From NCBI GenBank assembly GCA_033026295.1, contig CM065173.1:5208001-5272000 (forward strand): DNA of 64,000 bases, written 5' to 3'. Of the stretch, positions 10,881 through 22,514 are shown in pieces (within the stretch, counting starts at the first letter, position 1; every line of letters begins with the position of its first letter). Source of the stretch: Channa striata. Lineage: Eukaryota; Chordata; Actinopteri; Anabantiformes; Channidae. A model generated the notes under the pieces. It was not told where the DNA came from. It did not search any database and saw only the letters and a program-made list of their open reading frames with translations. The position numbers and the translations under genes are program-made.

Positions 10881-13800
10881 CCAGAATCAGGTAAGAAGAT
10901 CAACATCAGTTTCACCTCTGCGCGTCCAGTCTGGAGATAATTGTATCGCTCGTTCACCACTGTGAGGAATGGCAGCGTTCAGTCTTTAACTCATTAAAAA
11001 GTGTAGTAAATGTGTGTATGCGACTTCATTAATTTTGTGGCTGGAGCAGAGCAGGTAGATTAGAGGAGAGACTGATCAATAAAGGCTGTAAATTCTCTAA
11101 ACTGGCTGGGGAAAGGCAAATGAAATGGGGGTAAAAAATGTGCTTTTACTTTTATCCCGAAACTGCTTTTTCCTCCAGTGGCTGAATGTGTTGTTGCAGG
11201 CGAATTAACAACGTTCTCCACTGAATCAGCTTTGGTCTTTGATAGAATTAAAAGGATTAATATTGAACATGTTGCCATGTCACATTGTCACATGACTTGA
11301 TTACTGATTCATAACGGTCCATCATGTCCGTTTGTGCAGTTCAGTTGTAAGATTTATTCATTACTGATGTATTACTCATTTACAATACAAACACAATTTC
11401 AAAAGAAATGTTTTTAACACCTCACTCTGCAGCATGTAATACTGTATAATTTGTGGATTAGCGTTGTGTATATTTATCGCTTTTGAGAATCAGGTTCCCT
11501 CTCTCAACCTTTATTTTTTTAATTTTTGTATTAATTTAGTTTATCTGGTAATGGGGGGATTGGTTGACACCAGTCTTCTACCAGTAAATAAGTCATTACT
11601 CTTCTAAGCGTTTAAAAATGTAAAGTTGCTTGACCAGCCAAACTATTCTGTGCTTCTAATGCTGCACACAACATGTCAGAACAAGAACAAAGATGTTCAA
11701 AAAACAGACCTCATTGCAGTAAAACCTGATTCTGGTGGCCTGTCTTTGCACAGAAAGCCTTATTCACATGACAAAAGCAGTTGTGGTTTCCTGCACAATC
11801 CCAAAAGAGCACGGAGCATTAAATGATAGAAGAAATACACAGTGACACGACCATTAAACGAGCTGAAACCCTGAAGGACGCATTAATAAAATGGCTGTGA
11901 ATCAAATTAACCAAAAGTGTCCTGCAAGATTAGATGAATCAGTGCCAGTCACCCCCTCCCAAATGAACTAGACAGGCAGAATGTTGTGTAGATAGAAATG
12001 AGATATAACAGAATAAATTACCTTCTCCTGGAAGCTTCCAGCTCCGTGAACATGAGGCTTGTACTCCGGCTGTCTCTCTGAGTCTGACTCATTAACCCAT
12101 CAAAAACAGAAGGCACCAAATCAACCAGCGAGCTCCCCTTTGAAACTTTTTCTCCACCACACAACAGTGTACACACAGTAATCTCCCTTCTATGAATTAG
12201 ACATGGGCTTATGAACTTATAATGTGATCAGTGACAGCAGAGCCCCGCGGATGGTGTTTCTCTTGGTTAATGAGGGGGTTGAATCAGGACTGGGCCATGT
12301 TCTACAGCATCAACACCATGCTCGCATCGCTCTGTGAAACACAAAGTCTGCAGGAAGGATCGTGTTGCAGCGGGGAGAAGAAACAACAAAAAAACTGTTG
12401 TTAGGGGCTCTGGCTCCGGAGTGACACAGTTGGACAAGATGCAGCCTTGTTAGCAACTAAAAATGGCTCCGATTTTGCTTAGTTAGCTGTGTGGTGACAA
12501 AGTTGTTATGATGCTGGTTATGTTCAGTCACAGAGCTGCTGTCTGTGCACAGGGGCTGTGGTGTGGTCCACAGAGGACGAGTCCTGAGGACTTGGTGATC
12601 ATTACCCACAGCTCAAACTCCCACTGGACGATTTCCATACTCTAAACTTTTACCTTTTATAATAATGACTAATACACATCGGGGCTACAAGCAGCTATAA
12701 ATAAGCTTCAGACGCAATTCGAATGATCATTGAGTGTTGAAATATAAGTGTGTGAGTGTAGACAGTTGTTTAATGTTAAAATGGACAAAAATTGATCTTC
12801 TGATGATGAAAAACACCTTGTCACAGATCCTTTGGCACTGATATTAAACTGTTTTGTTTTTTAACAATTTGTGTCTGTTTACTGATTTTTGTGTTTTGTT
12901 TCAGTCATTCTGTCAATCTCTTTGGTTGGTTTTAGATCGTTATCTATCTAATGTTCCTGGCTGCGGTGCATAAGATGCATTAACAGTAACCATGGGTGCC
13001 ATGACCTCCTGTTCAGTTAATTTCTTCCAAATAGCAATCAAATGTCCAAACCTCTAGTAGTAAAGGTGCCTGAACATACTGATGTGTCAGAGCTAGTTGT
13101 GACATACAGCGTATGTCAGGAACATCCGTGGTTATTAAAATGAAGCATACTAAAGAACAAATAAACATAACAAAACTTTTTAACCATCTAAGAACTAATG
13201 TGCCAAAGGAATTCTTTTGCTTCCCTCTGTGTTTTTGCACACGTTTCCATCTGTCCTCCGTCAGCATCACTCATCGCCCACATGTTTCAGCCTTGAGGAC
13301 TTTTCTCTGGTCAAGTCTCTGGTTTTTGTTTGTCCCAGTGTTTTTCTCTCCAAGCCTCAGGCACCTCTGCACCGGCAAAAGCCCAAGAGGCTGCAGCTGT
13401 TTGCAGCAACAACCCTTCACCTGAAGGAAGAATTTACAAATGGATCAAAAATAAGTAACACATTAAATATTTTAGTATTGAGCCATGTGTCATTTTACTG
13501 GGCTACATCTGCTTCATCCATACAGAAATCTGAGGAAAAAAACTGTTTGATATTCACAGGATCAAATTTGTTCGTATTTAGTTCCACAGCCGTTTTATGG
13601 CCAAATCGTTTGTAGATCAATTGTATGGCAACTGTTTTCAACGTGTTATGGGGGCCTCCCAAGACCTTTTCAGGAGACCCCCTCCTCCCATCTAAAGTGT
13701 GTGCATACTGTCTGTACCCTGCTTATTCCAAATTGCCTTTAAAGGACCAGATCAGACATCCCAGCTCATTCATCTTTTTATTCAGAAGATTTTTCAGCTT

Positions 13801-15040
13801 GGTAAAACTCTTGTCTTTATTTGTGGCTCTGGAGGAGCTTCCTAACATTTGAGAAAAATAATGATTTTATTGTTTGAAGACACTAATTTATAACAACGTG
13901 CTTTAAAAAGACCTGGAGAGACACTTTATTGGAGGTAAAATTCACAATATGTTCAACTGTTTATCGTTTCTCTTTTGCATTTTAAAGAAAAGTGTCGAGG
14001 ACTTGATTATTTATTTCTTTTGACTTATTTATTAAATACATTTTTATAATATATGTTAATAGAAATATCCTCCATAATGTGTTTCATCATGGAGAGCTGG
14101 TGTTGACGCCTCCTTTAAAGTGAGACTCACAGAACAGCACATTGAATGAATTTAAAGCTCATGCCAACATTAGCCTCAGTTTTAGCTTTAAAATATTTAA
14201 TTACTGTGCACAAATTTTTACAAAATCAACTGCAGTTTAAAGAAATTTCTAAATTATTATAATTCATATTACAGTGACATTACATTACATTTCATCACAT
14301 ACAGTGATGAACAGTTTTTAATAAGAAGGTGACGTTTAGTTTTTGGGATTTTCAGTAAAGGCGACACTGTCCTGATTACTGCTGCTTTATTTTAAAAAGG
14401 ATGTTTTGGCATAAAGGAACTTCATCATGTCAAACTGACCATAGTAGTTCAGTACATTGTAATCTATTTTAAATAAGCTGACATTGATCATATTCCCTAA
14501 TATTTGAAGCCTGGGTCGAATGAAAGGACAACCTGAGAATATCCCCATTTGATGGATCAGTAGACAATGTGACTGCTGTACCCAGTTACCTGGATGGCAG
14601 TGCTTGTGTTTTTCCAGGGTCAGTATTTTCAATACTCTGGCTTTGGCCCTGGAGGCACCTGTCATACATTCAGGCATGAACAGATATTTTTCTCCAATAA
14701 CTTTTGTTTACAGCAGCAAGTTTAGTTGCACTGTGGTTTCCTGTATTGTTGGTCTCTTACAAGCCTCTGTGGGCTGCTCGCAGTCTGAGTTTGACACGGA
14801 AATAAACAAATAATCGATCAATCTAACAACTGCCTACCTGTTTCACACACACCAACACAGAGAAAAAAAAAAAAAAACGGCGGTGACCTGTTTAAAAAGA
14901 GTGGCAGAACCCGGAAGCTCCGAAATGAAATGTGTGCATTTAAAAAAACAACCCTGATGGAAACAGACAGACAGTGTGCGCACAGCTCTTAATGCGACAG
15001 GCATTACAGAGGGTAGACTTGAGCGAGTGGGGTAATGTGG
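10881..15040. other. Non-coding spacer, no gene recognised
   Basis: No gene is supported. 11940-12420 is a GC-richer, non-repetitive patch that could include regulatory DNA. The plus-strand frames at 13113-13615 and 13625-13852 overlap and give hydrophobic, Phe/Ser-rich translations typical of pyrimidine-rich DNA; they lack splice or start context. 14000-14400 is strongly AT-rich. A 15-bp A run closes the stretch at 14863-14877. Confidence 0.55.
14863..14877. repeat. Poly(A) run
   Basis: Fifteen consecutive A on the + strand. No retroposon body was recognised on its 5' side, so it is listed as a simple mononucleotide repeat. Confidence 0.9.
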
Positions 15041-15260
15041 CGTGCCGGATCCTCCCCGTCTCAAACGGGGCCAGGCGAGGCCTCCTGGGACTGGGGTTCA
15101 GTCCCCGGTAATAAAAGGGTAATTAGCTCACCCCCTCCCCTCTCTCATCACAGAGCCTCACCCTGAGAGTCTGCCTCCCATCTAATACCATCATTTCCCC
15201 CGATGGATGTCGGAGCGTGATGAGAGCCTGTCAGGGGACGCTGCAGTATTCATGATGGAA
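15041..15260. other. Candidate conserved noncoding island
   Basis: A GC-richer block of unique sequence holds a GTAATTAGC homeodomain-type core at 15120-15128, several GATGG/TGATG words and a TATTCATGATGG phrase near 15247. At 15089-15108 the DNA folds into a 7-bp stem (ACTGGGG with CCCCGGT, one G-T pair) that mimics a tRNA T-arm. The rest of a tRNA cloverleaf is absent, so I do not call a tRNA. Enhancer-type function is a guess from composition. Confidence 0.35.
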
Positions 15261-18200
15261 ATTACTGATGTTCTCAGTAATGATGTGAAAAAGATATAGT
15301 GCAAACCCCTCAATAGACCGTTCATTCATTTGGATGTGTCAATCAGCACATGCGTGGCTTCGCGGTGATGGCTCTCCACAACGGGGTTTTAAGAGGATCG
15401 CTCAGGAAAAGCACAATTTCCTTCCTCTTGTGTAAAACACAAGTTGTTTAGTTTAATGAAAGGTTTGATCAGGACGAACCGAGCGGCACCTTGAAGACTG
15501 ATTACACTGCCGAGGAGCCGAGGATCGACTGACGAGCGTTTTGAAGCCCCGACACACCAACCGTGGCTAATCGAATGCTGTGTGTCACTGCACTTACAGC
15601 AGCTTCCACTCTGTTGGAAGGTGCAGCTGAAAGCAGCCCACAGAACCCAGGTGAAACAGGAAACAAGCCAAATTAAACGGTTTTTATATCAGGGACATTT
15701 ACATTAGCCAGTGCTGATACGAACGCTGAGGCACAATGACGTTAACTGTGGCAAACCTCGAACTTTGTAGATCAACCTCACTCGCCACCAGGTCACAGAA
15801 CTTTATTTGGAAAAAACACTTTGGAGACAATGGCTGCCTTGTAGAAAAAAGGATAGGGAAAAACTAAATTGTCTGATCCGATCCAGTTTCTTTGTGACTA
15901 GAAGACCTTTCCCAGCTCACTCCGACATTAGGACAAAGGATGCCATCTCACATGTTGAACTTGTTTTAATAGGACCGAGTTTGGGTAAAACTTGTCATTG
16001 CCATTAAACTTTCCTCTGACACCCTTAGCTTAAGATATCACTCTTTTTCTTGCTGAAAAACTCCTCCAGATGACATCAGTTGAATGACTTCGGTACAGAT
16101 TATGTCATCTCGTTGCTCGTGTTATTAAAGTTGTAATCATAGTCAAGCTGCTTTCCCACAGCTCCTCCAGATGACATCATCTGAACTCATAATGATGAAA
16201 CACTCATTTGGAGGTGTTTTTTAGCTAGAAGCAGACAAAATATTGTATTATAGGAGAGTTTAGAAGCAGTAATGTCCATTCACACAATCAGCTAAAGCCT
16301 AAGTTATAAAATTTGTGGTGCTGCCCTTCAAGCTTTATATGCTGCTCATATTAATTCCTTTCTTTATCCGATGGTTCCTGATTTGCTACAGTTCATGCAG
16401 GGACCCTGATTAAGTGGACTGAGAGTGACTTCCTTTTGGCTGCTGCTTCATGTCAGTGTTTTTCCAAAATTACTGCAAAATCGTCCCAGGTGTCTGTATC
16501 AAATTGTTTGTTAATTCCATGTAATTTCAGTGACTGATTGTCCACAATATCTGTCATATCTTGACCCCTACATACACGGAAACCCAAAAAATAGCAAACT
16601 CTCCATAATGCAGCCTGACTTTTAAAGATTACACAGTAGACATAAATCTTTTTGCTAAATTTGGTTATAGTTTTGAACTTTTTTGTCTTAATTTTTGCAC
16701 CTTTGCTGGATAGTTGTAGGCTTTTCACTATTCATTTTAATACAAAGTTATGACCAGTCATCAGTGTAAGTGTCTTGGTGGTCATTTTTTGTTTATTTTG
16801 TGTTTGTTTTTGCTCATTTTGTATGTGTTGCTGGTCCTTGTTGATCACTTCTTTTAACTGAACTCTCTTTACAATGAGTGTGAACAGTAACCTACACGTC
16901 ACACTGGGCACTGGCTTACTCAATTTCCAAGCAGAAGTCAAATGTCACGCCCAGCTGATTAAAATACACCATTTCGAACAACAAGAAGCTGCAAGAACTG
17001 GATTTAAATGATGGAGGGACCAGTTTGCATTGAACCAGAGCGGCTTGATGTTTAAACACAACAGGATTCAGAGTCGTCAGACTTCTTTTCTAGCAGCTAT
17101 TGTATAACTGCCCAAGACCTCTGACTTTAATGAGCAACTCTGAAAGCAACAGTTGCTTGGTTTTTAATTGGACGAAAACCAAAAAGTAACCTACTGGCTC
17201 AGTGCTCTTGGTGGGGTTGTAATATAAGTTTCACAACTTTATTAAAGTTGTGACTTGCTTCGACTAACTCTCCGTCCTCTTCTGCAGTCTGCAGCCGTGT
17301 TGTTGGCAGGGCACAAGGCCACTGACAGTCTGTGAGATGCTTGTATCACCTCTGGACAGACGCAGCCACAGACACACACAATAATTACATCAAAAGAGTT
17401 GTCGGAAAAAAAATGGTATTATAACTCAAATCTAAGAGATACCAGATGCATTATTATTTTTTTGTTGCACTGCACTGTGGCTTGAAACACAGGCAACAGA
17501 GTTACAGACGAGTGGGTGATGCAATTTGGGGGGATTTTATCTGGGCATGAGCAGACAAGACGGAGCAAAACAAGATAAATGTGAGGAAAGAAAATGAATT
17601 AGAGAGTTGTTATCTGTAGGCAGAGAGCGGTCACATCTCACTCTCCATCTCAGACACAATCTTCATGAAACGCACCAGCACCTTGACACACATGCACTGC
17701 AGAAAATTCTTGATTCTAAACAAAGGTTCCTGTGTATTTTCTTGTATCTTGTATCTTGTATTTGTGTATTTCAGTTTGACTCTTAGAACATGGAATTCTT
17801 TACATAAATGTGTTTTGAGTTGAGATTCTGTGACAGTTGGGTAAAAACTTTGTTTCAGTGGGTGTCATGATATTGAATGAGCCACATATCACTACATAGG
17901 CCGAATGTCCTAAAAAACATGACACGATTCCAGTTTCCATAATTCAACCCTAATGTAAAACTGTCTCTTAAACGTTGGCTCCGCTTTGCAAACGAGATTT
18001 AAAATCGTGGTGACCTCTAACTGATTTGGAGCATTGGTTGTGCACCTCTTTGTGATGCCTACAGACAAACACAAAGTGCCTGTGGAAGGCACCGATGAAG
18101 GCGTGTACACACTTAACGAACGTATGGCAGATGATGAATGTGATACAGTCTTGATGACTGGTAGGACCTAGTTGGTCCTGGTCATGGCCAGGCCACCTGA

Positions 18201-19410
18201 GTCTGTGATGAGAGCTGGCAGAGACAATTGCTAAGTGTATGCTGCGTAAAGATTCTAGAAGATTCTCCTAAAGATAACGATTACAGTGAACAATGATGAC
18301 ACAACTGAGTCAGCTTTACTTAAACGTACTGTTGTTTTTTTGCAAAGTTATTTTACCTTCATGTCCTTCTGTAGGAGAGTCTGTGTTCTCCTCATCTTTA
18401 ATTTCTTTTTTTCTTGATGTGTTTCATGGAAAGTTCCCAGTCCCTGCCAACGTTTGTTTTAGAGCAACAATGTGAAAAAATGTCCCGTTCTTCTTCCCGA
18501 CCAATTGTTCAACGTTTTGCTTCTAGTTTAATCGTCAGGTGTCTGCTTTGAGATTCTTTGCTAATCTTCAGTTGTGTCCCCAGCTTAATTCATAAGATCA
18601 TAATTTTACATAAAGTGCAGTAATGTAATAGTAAAACTACAGGTAACCGCATTAAATCAAACTATTACCTTTACTACTGCCACTAAAGTCCTACAATTGC
18701 AACACTTAAGGAAATGGAGACAAAGACATCATGCACTGATGTTTGACTTTTTTTTATATTACAACACTTGTGAAGCTTGTGAAGAAACATTTTGTAGCGT
18801 GAGCAATAACAGACAATGTCTTTTGTACAAAAATGTGTATCCGTGTCAATGGTATTGAGAAATCTGAAATTCTTTCCAGCCTAAACTAAAACCTTTTCAA
18901 ACTGTGACATAATCTAAAATCTTTGCAGCTTTGGAAAAGCTCTCAAACGTGTACCAAAAAGTTTTATTAGCACTTGTTTTAGTTATTAAATCTACTTTGA
19001 CAACCCAAGGACAAGACATATCACTGTGTCAGTGCAGAATACATTGTAAAAAGTTTAAAAGAGGTAAAACAGTCACTAGGCTTCACCTGTAAGACTCCAA
19101 CACACTAATTTTTTTTTCTGCAGTTTATCTAATGTGTACTTAGTCCTCATACCATGCGTACATATACAAGTAGTGTGGAACACAATGCACACAAGTTAAC
19201 GACACACACTCACACACACATCCAAACACTTGCACGACGGCGCATTAGCATGCAGTTTGCAGCGATGCGCCCACAGAGCCACTCAGACGTGTCAATCTCC
19301 CCTCCGAGCTTTTCAAGCCACTTCAATTTCGTCTGATCTCAAAGATTTATGGATTTGGAAGTCAGCAGATAACACATCCCCTCATATCACCGTTAAGCCT
19401 ATCACGCTGG
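15261..19410. other. Non-coding spacer with a short direct repeat
   Basis: No gene is supported. An 18-bp identical word (CTCCTCCAGATGACATCA) occurs at 16061-16078 and 16162-16179. A small (TCTTGTAT)n tandem lies at about 17739-17765. The minus-strand frame at 16453-16728 is Lys/Phe-rich and without motif; it reflects AT-rich DNA. 19154-19336 contains a short ACACAC stretch followed by a CpG-richer patch that may be regulatory. Confidence 0.55.
17739..17765. repeat. Short tandem repeat, TCTTGTAT-type unit
   Basis: Three near-identical units of TCTTGTAT(T) follow one another and fade into related TTGTGTATT sequence. It is a simple tandem repeat without gene context. Confidence 0.75.
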
Positions 19411-19412
19411 AT

Positions 19413-19444
19413 GGGTGAGTGGGGGGAAAGGGGGGCGCGGGGGG
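19413..19444 (+). other. G-quadruplex candidate, G on + strand
   Basis: Four G runs occur in 32 bases: GGG at 19413-19415, then three runs of six G at 19421-19426, 19430-19435 and 19439-19444, with loops of 3-5 bases. This satisfies the usual pattern of four tracts of at least three G separated by 1-7 bases. Formation in the cell is not shown by sequence alone. Confidence 0.65.
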
Positions 19445-19510
19445 TGTTTACCTCCCTTCATGAGCATGGATAAGCACAGCGGCTGCAGGACCCGGGCTGT
19501 CAGCCAATCA

Positions 19511-19529
19511 GTTGTTGTTGTTGTTGTTG
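19511..19529. repeat. (GTT)n microsatellite
   Basis: About six uninterrupted GTT units sit between a CCAATCA word and unique sequence. It lies between the two G-quadruplex candidates. Confidence 0.9.
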
Positions 19530-19585
19530 CCACTGACTCTCTGGCTCAAGGCCGCAGATTCTTTTAGCTTCTCAGCGGCCTAAAG

Positions 19586-19620
19586 CCCCATCCCCCACCC
19601 CCACCCCCACCCCCACCCCC
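19586..19620 (-). repeat. (CCCCCA)n tandem repeat; G-quadruplex candidate on - strand
   Basis: Five runs of five C separated by single A occupy 19592-19620, preceded by CCCC at 19586-19589. The minus strand therefore reads (TGGGGG)n with one-base loops, a very strong quadruplex pattern; the C strand could form an i-motif. It lies 150 bp from the + strand G-run cluster. Confidence 0.85.
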
Positions 19621-21780
19621 GGAAAGTGTCCACCTGACACTGAAGAAAAAAAACGTCAGCATGTCTGCATGAGTGATGTGAGCTTGCAGATTTGAGTGAA
19701 AAAACATAAATTTTATGGTTTAAATAAAAGCAATCCAATCTTGCTGGGCTGACATTTTGCCAGGCGGCTCAGGAAAGGACAAGCAGAGATCGGAGGCTGC
19801 TATAAGAAGCGAAGAGGGAACTTTACAGAGAGTTCAGTGGGATTGAACATTTGAATTTCAGTCAGCACACACACACACACGAGAAAATTCACGAATCATA
19901 ACAAAAACTAAAACACTTCCCTCAACAAAAACCTGTTAACTAACGTATTAACCCTAAACCCAAGTCTTGACCCTCAAACAGACCTTTGAAGTTATGAGTT
20001 GGTGAAAATGTCCTCACTGTGTCCATACAGAAAAACACTTTCTCCACACATACACTTATTTACTTCTCTTTATGAATTTATGCAGTGTTGGCCAAAAGCA
20101 GAAGCAAAGTAAACACCCACTCAGTGGCCCATAGACATCAGTGTGCCCCCGAACCAGTGTGGAAACGCAAACAAAACCTGGATTAGTTTTTCAAACATTT
20201 TTCAAACACTGCTTATGTAACTTGAAAAGAACAAAAAAATGAATAATACATTTGTTTGCAAATGTATTGAGTTGTTAAACCAACATTAGTCTTATTAATC
20301 CCTTGTTGCCAAGAAAGAAAGTGAAATAGAATTTAACTAAACTTTTGTGTTGAAAATCAACTGTTATCACCATATTGCTGGTGGGTGCAAAGCACCGTGA
20401 ACACGTGGAGATTCTTCTCATGATTATTTTTGTTAATCGTCTCATCAAGCTTGAGCCATTGTAGAGAAATGCTCCCAAGATGTCATTGACATACGTTAGC
20501 ATGCTTCACTAAGTTTTCATTCCGTTCATATAATATTCAGGGGTCACGTGAGACATTAAACACCGTGAGACACCGATTTCCAGCCCCTGGTATGAGTCTG
20601 ACAACAGCGGATGAGATGATGCCCTGAACAAACTGAAGCAAAAGTTGGAACTTTATTAAACAGGATGAGCCAGAAGGAAATCTGCCGTATTTATGGTCAT
20701 ATTTATTTAGTGCTTTAGCTTTATTTCACTCTCCTTTATGTTCTCCTTCCTACCTGTCTTTTATGGATCTTGAGAGCTGAGCTTCGCTAATGAAACCCTT
20801 GGTGCAAATTTAATCGCCTGTAATGGAGTCAGTAAAGTGCGAAGTTGATTTTCCATCTGTTGTCTTCTCCGAGACAAACTTTTGTGTTAACAGTCTGTGG
20901 AAATAAATGCAATTTGAGCCGTCTGTCTTTTGTACACACAGGCAGGTCTGTCCCGACAGATGTTTGAATCCTTCACCTGCTGCAGCTCTCAAACTGCCCA
21001 CGTCACTGTGATAGTTCAGTTCTTTCTCAGGACCCACAGCTCAGAGCAGAGTTTTCAGCCGCACATCCAGCCACTCGTGTCCCACTGAGCGGTTCCCTGT
21101 CTGATCTGAGGCCTCGCGCCTCTCTGAGGCCTGACACTGCTGACACTTTGTCTGCAGCAGGAAGAAGCACTTCAACAGGATCAGGAGTTTTGATGCTTCC
21201 TTGCGGCACACCAGACTCGCAGCAAACCGGCTCAAAGCAGCTTGAACTTTCCTCAGTATTTACTGATAAAATACGACACAAGAAAAAGGGTGTTACCTAC
21301 AGGTGAGGACTACAAATCTCCTGAAAATCCTGACCATTCAAAAACAAGGACAGAGACCATTTGTTTCTTGGGTATGACAAAAACCACATGCATAGAAAAA
21401 GAAGGAGACAGGAAAAGACGTCTCGATCATCTTTGATTGGCAGTGGACATAATGTCTCAAGATACAGCCACAAAAATTATCTAAATTATCCTCATACTTG
21501 CGGATTTGGTCGCAAGTTTCCACTGGCAACTTCCTCCAGCCCCCCTTGGTCTTCAGCACACCTTTGAGTTGAGATGCTCAGAAAAGAATAATTCTACAAA
21601 AATCTGTCTATGATAATTCACAAGGGGAAAAATCCTGTTCGAGCGTATGTGCATCACATAACCCTGCAGAAGTTGTAATACGACAGCTTTGCAACTATGC
21701 CAAAACTGAATCAATTCTGGGAGCTTAGGCCTTCCATCAGATAGTTATATTTCATTTGATAAAACTTTCTTTGAGAAAAC
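19621..21780. other. Non-coding spacer upstream of the LINE
   Basis: No gene is supported. A short (CA)n run lies at about 19867-19880. 20940-21280 is CpG-richer, and overlapping minus-strand frames at 21027-21281 read through it; they give no recognisable protein and lack a matching splice pair. 21570-21780 may include degraded LINE 5' sequence, because the LINE endonuclease motif starts right after it, but I cannot read a family motif there. Confidence 0.5.
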
Positions 21781-21785
21781 ATAGT

Positions 21786-22021
21786 GGCGACTTTAACATT
21801 CATGTAGATGCTGACAGATGCCCCAACACAGCATTGACTTCCTTTTAAATTTAACTGGTTTCTCTCAAAATGTAAATGAACCCACTCATTGTTTTAGTCA
21901 CACCCTAGACCGTGTCCTTACACACGACATTGAAATTGATAAACTAACAGTATTTCCTCACAATTCTGTTCTCTCTGACCATTTTCTAATAACATTTGAA
22001 TTTTATCTAATGGATATCTAA
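21786..22021 (+). pseudogene. LINE endonuclease domain, C-terminal remnant
   Basis: This is the tail of the apurinic-type endonuclease that nicks target DNA to prime LINE reverse transcription. GGCGACTTTAACATTCATGTAGAT at 21786 encodes GDFNIHVD, matching the conserved metal-binding NxH/GDFN block. Further on the frame gives a Thr-His-Cys-Phe stretch, an LDRVLTH motif and finally LSDHFLI, the conserved catalytic SDH block. A stop (TAA) breaks the frame at 21846-21848, and a shifted frame continues to 22021. The upstream half of the domain is missing. Between 22021 and the next recognisable motif a large part of the linker present in full-length elements is absent. Confidence 0.8.
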
Positions 22022-22042
22022 TGTCTGGATCCAGGTGTCCTA

Positions 22043-22514
22043 GCCAATTACAGACCAATATCCAATCTCCAATTTATTTCTAAAAACTTGAAAAAGTAGT
22101 TGGAAAGCAATTATGTGACCACATGCGGAGAAAGAATTGTTTGAAGAATTTCAGTCAGGATTTAGAGTTCATCATAGCACAGAAACCGCACTGATTAAAG
22201 TCACCAATGATCTTCTTCTGGCTTCAGATAATGGACTTGTCTCTATACTAGTTCTGCTAGATCTTAGTGCTGCATTTGACACCATTGATCACAGAATATT
22301 ATTACAGAGACTAGAACATGTTATTGGAATTAAAGGAACAGCACTAAATTGGTTTAAATCATATATATCAGATAGATTCAGATTTGTTCATGTTAATGAT
22401 GAATCTTCCACATACACAAAAGTTATTTACAGAGTTTCACAAGGCTCTGTATTAGGACCAATACTCTTTACTCTATATATGTCTCCCCTTGGCAACATTA
22501 TTAGAAAGCACTGA
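22043..22514 (+). pseudogene. LINE reverse transcriptase, N-terminal and palm part, lacking YADD
   Basis: The first block, NYRPISNL (from 22046), is the usual RT-1 motif of L2/CR1-type LINEs. The frame then shifts at about 22096 and again before 22137. The longest frame, 22137-22514, begins FEEFQSGFR and carries the HSTETAL block, the LLDLSAAFDTIDH catalytic motif with the first Asp of the triad, and a QGSVLGPILF block. It ends at LYMSPLGNIIRKH and a stop. In intact relatives the YADD box with the other two catalytic Asp follows at this point. Here the text jumps directly to DETNKLIKLQ in another frame, so the catalytic core is deleted. Confidence 0.85.

Noticed and set aside
15040..15115. 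tRNA gene
   Set aside because: Only a T-arm-like stem is present; no acceptor stem, D-arm or anticodon arm can be drawn at the required distances.
21027..21281. Possible exon on the minus strand in a CpG-richer patch
   Set aside because: Two frames are open together, no consensus splice pair bounds either, and no protein family is recognised.
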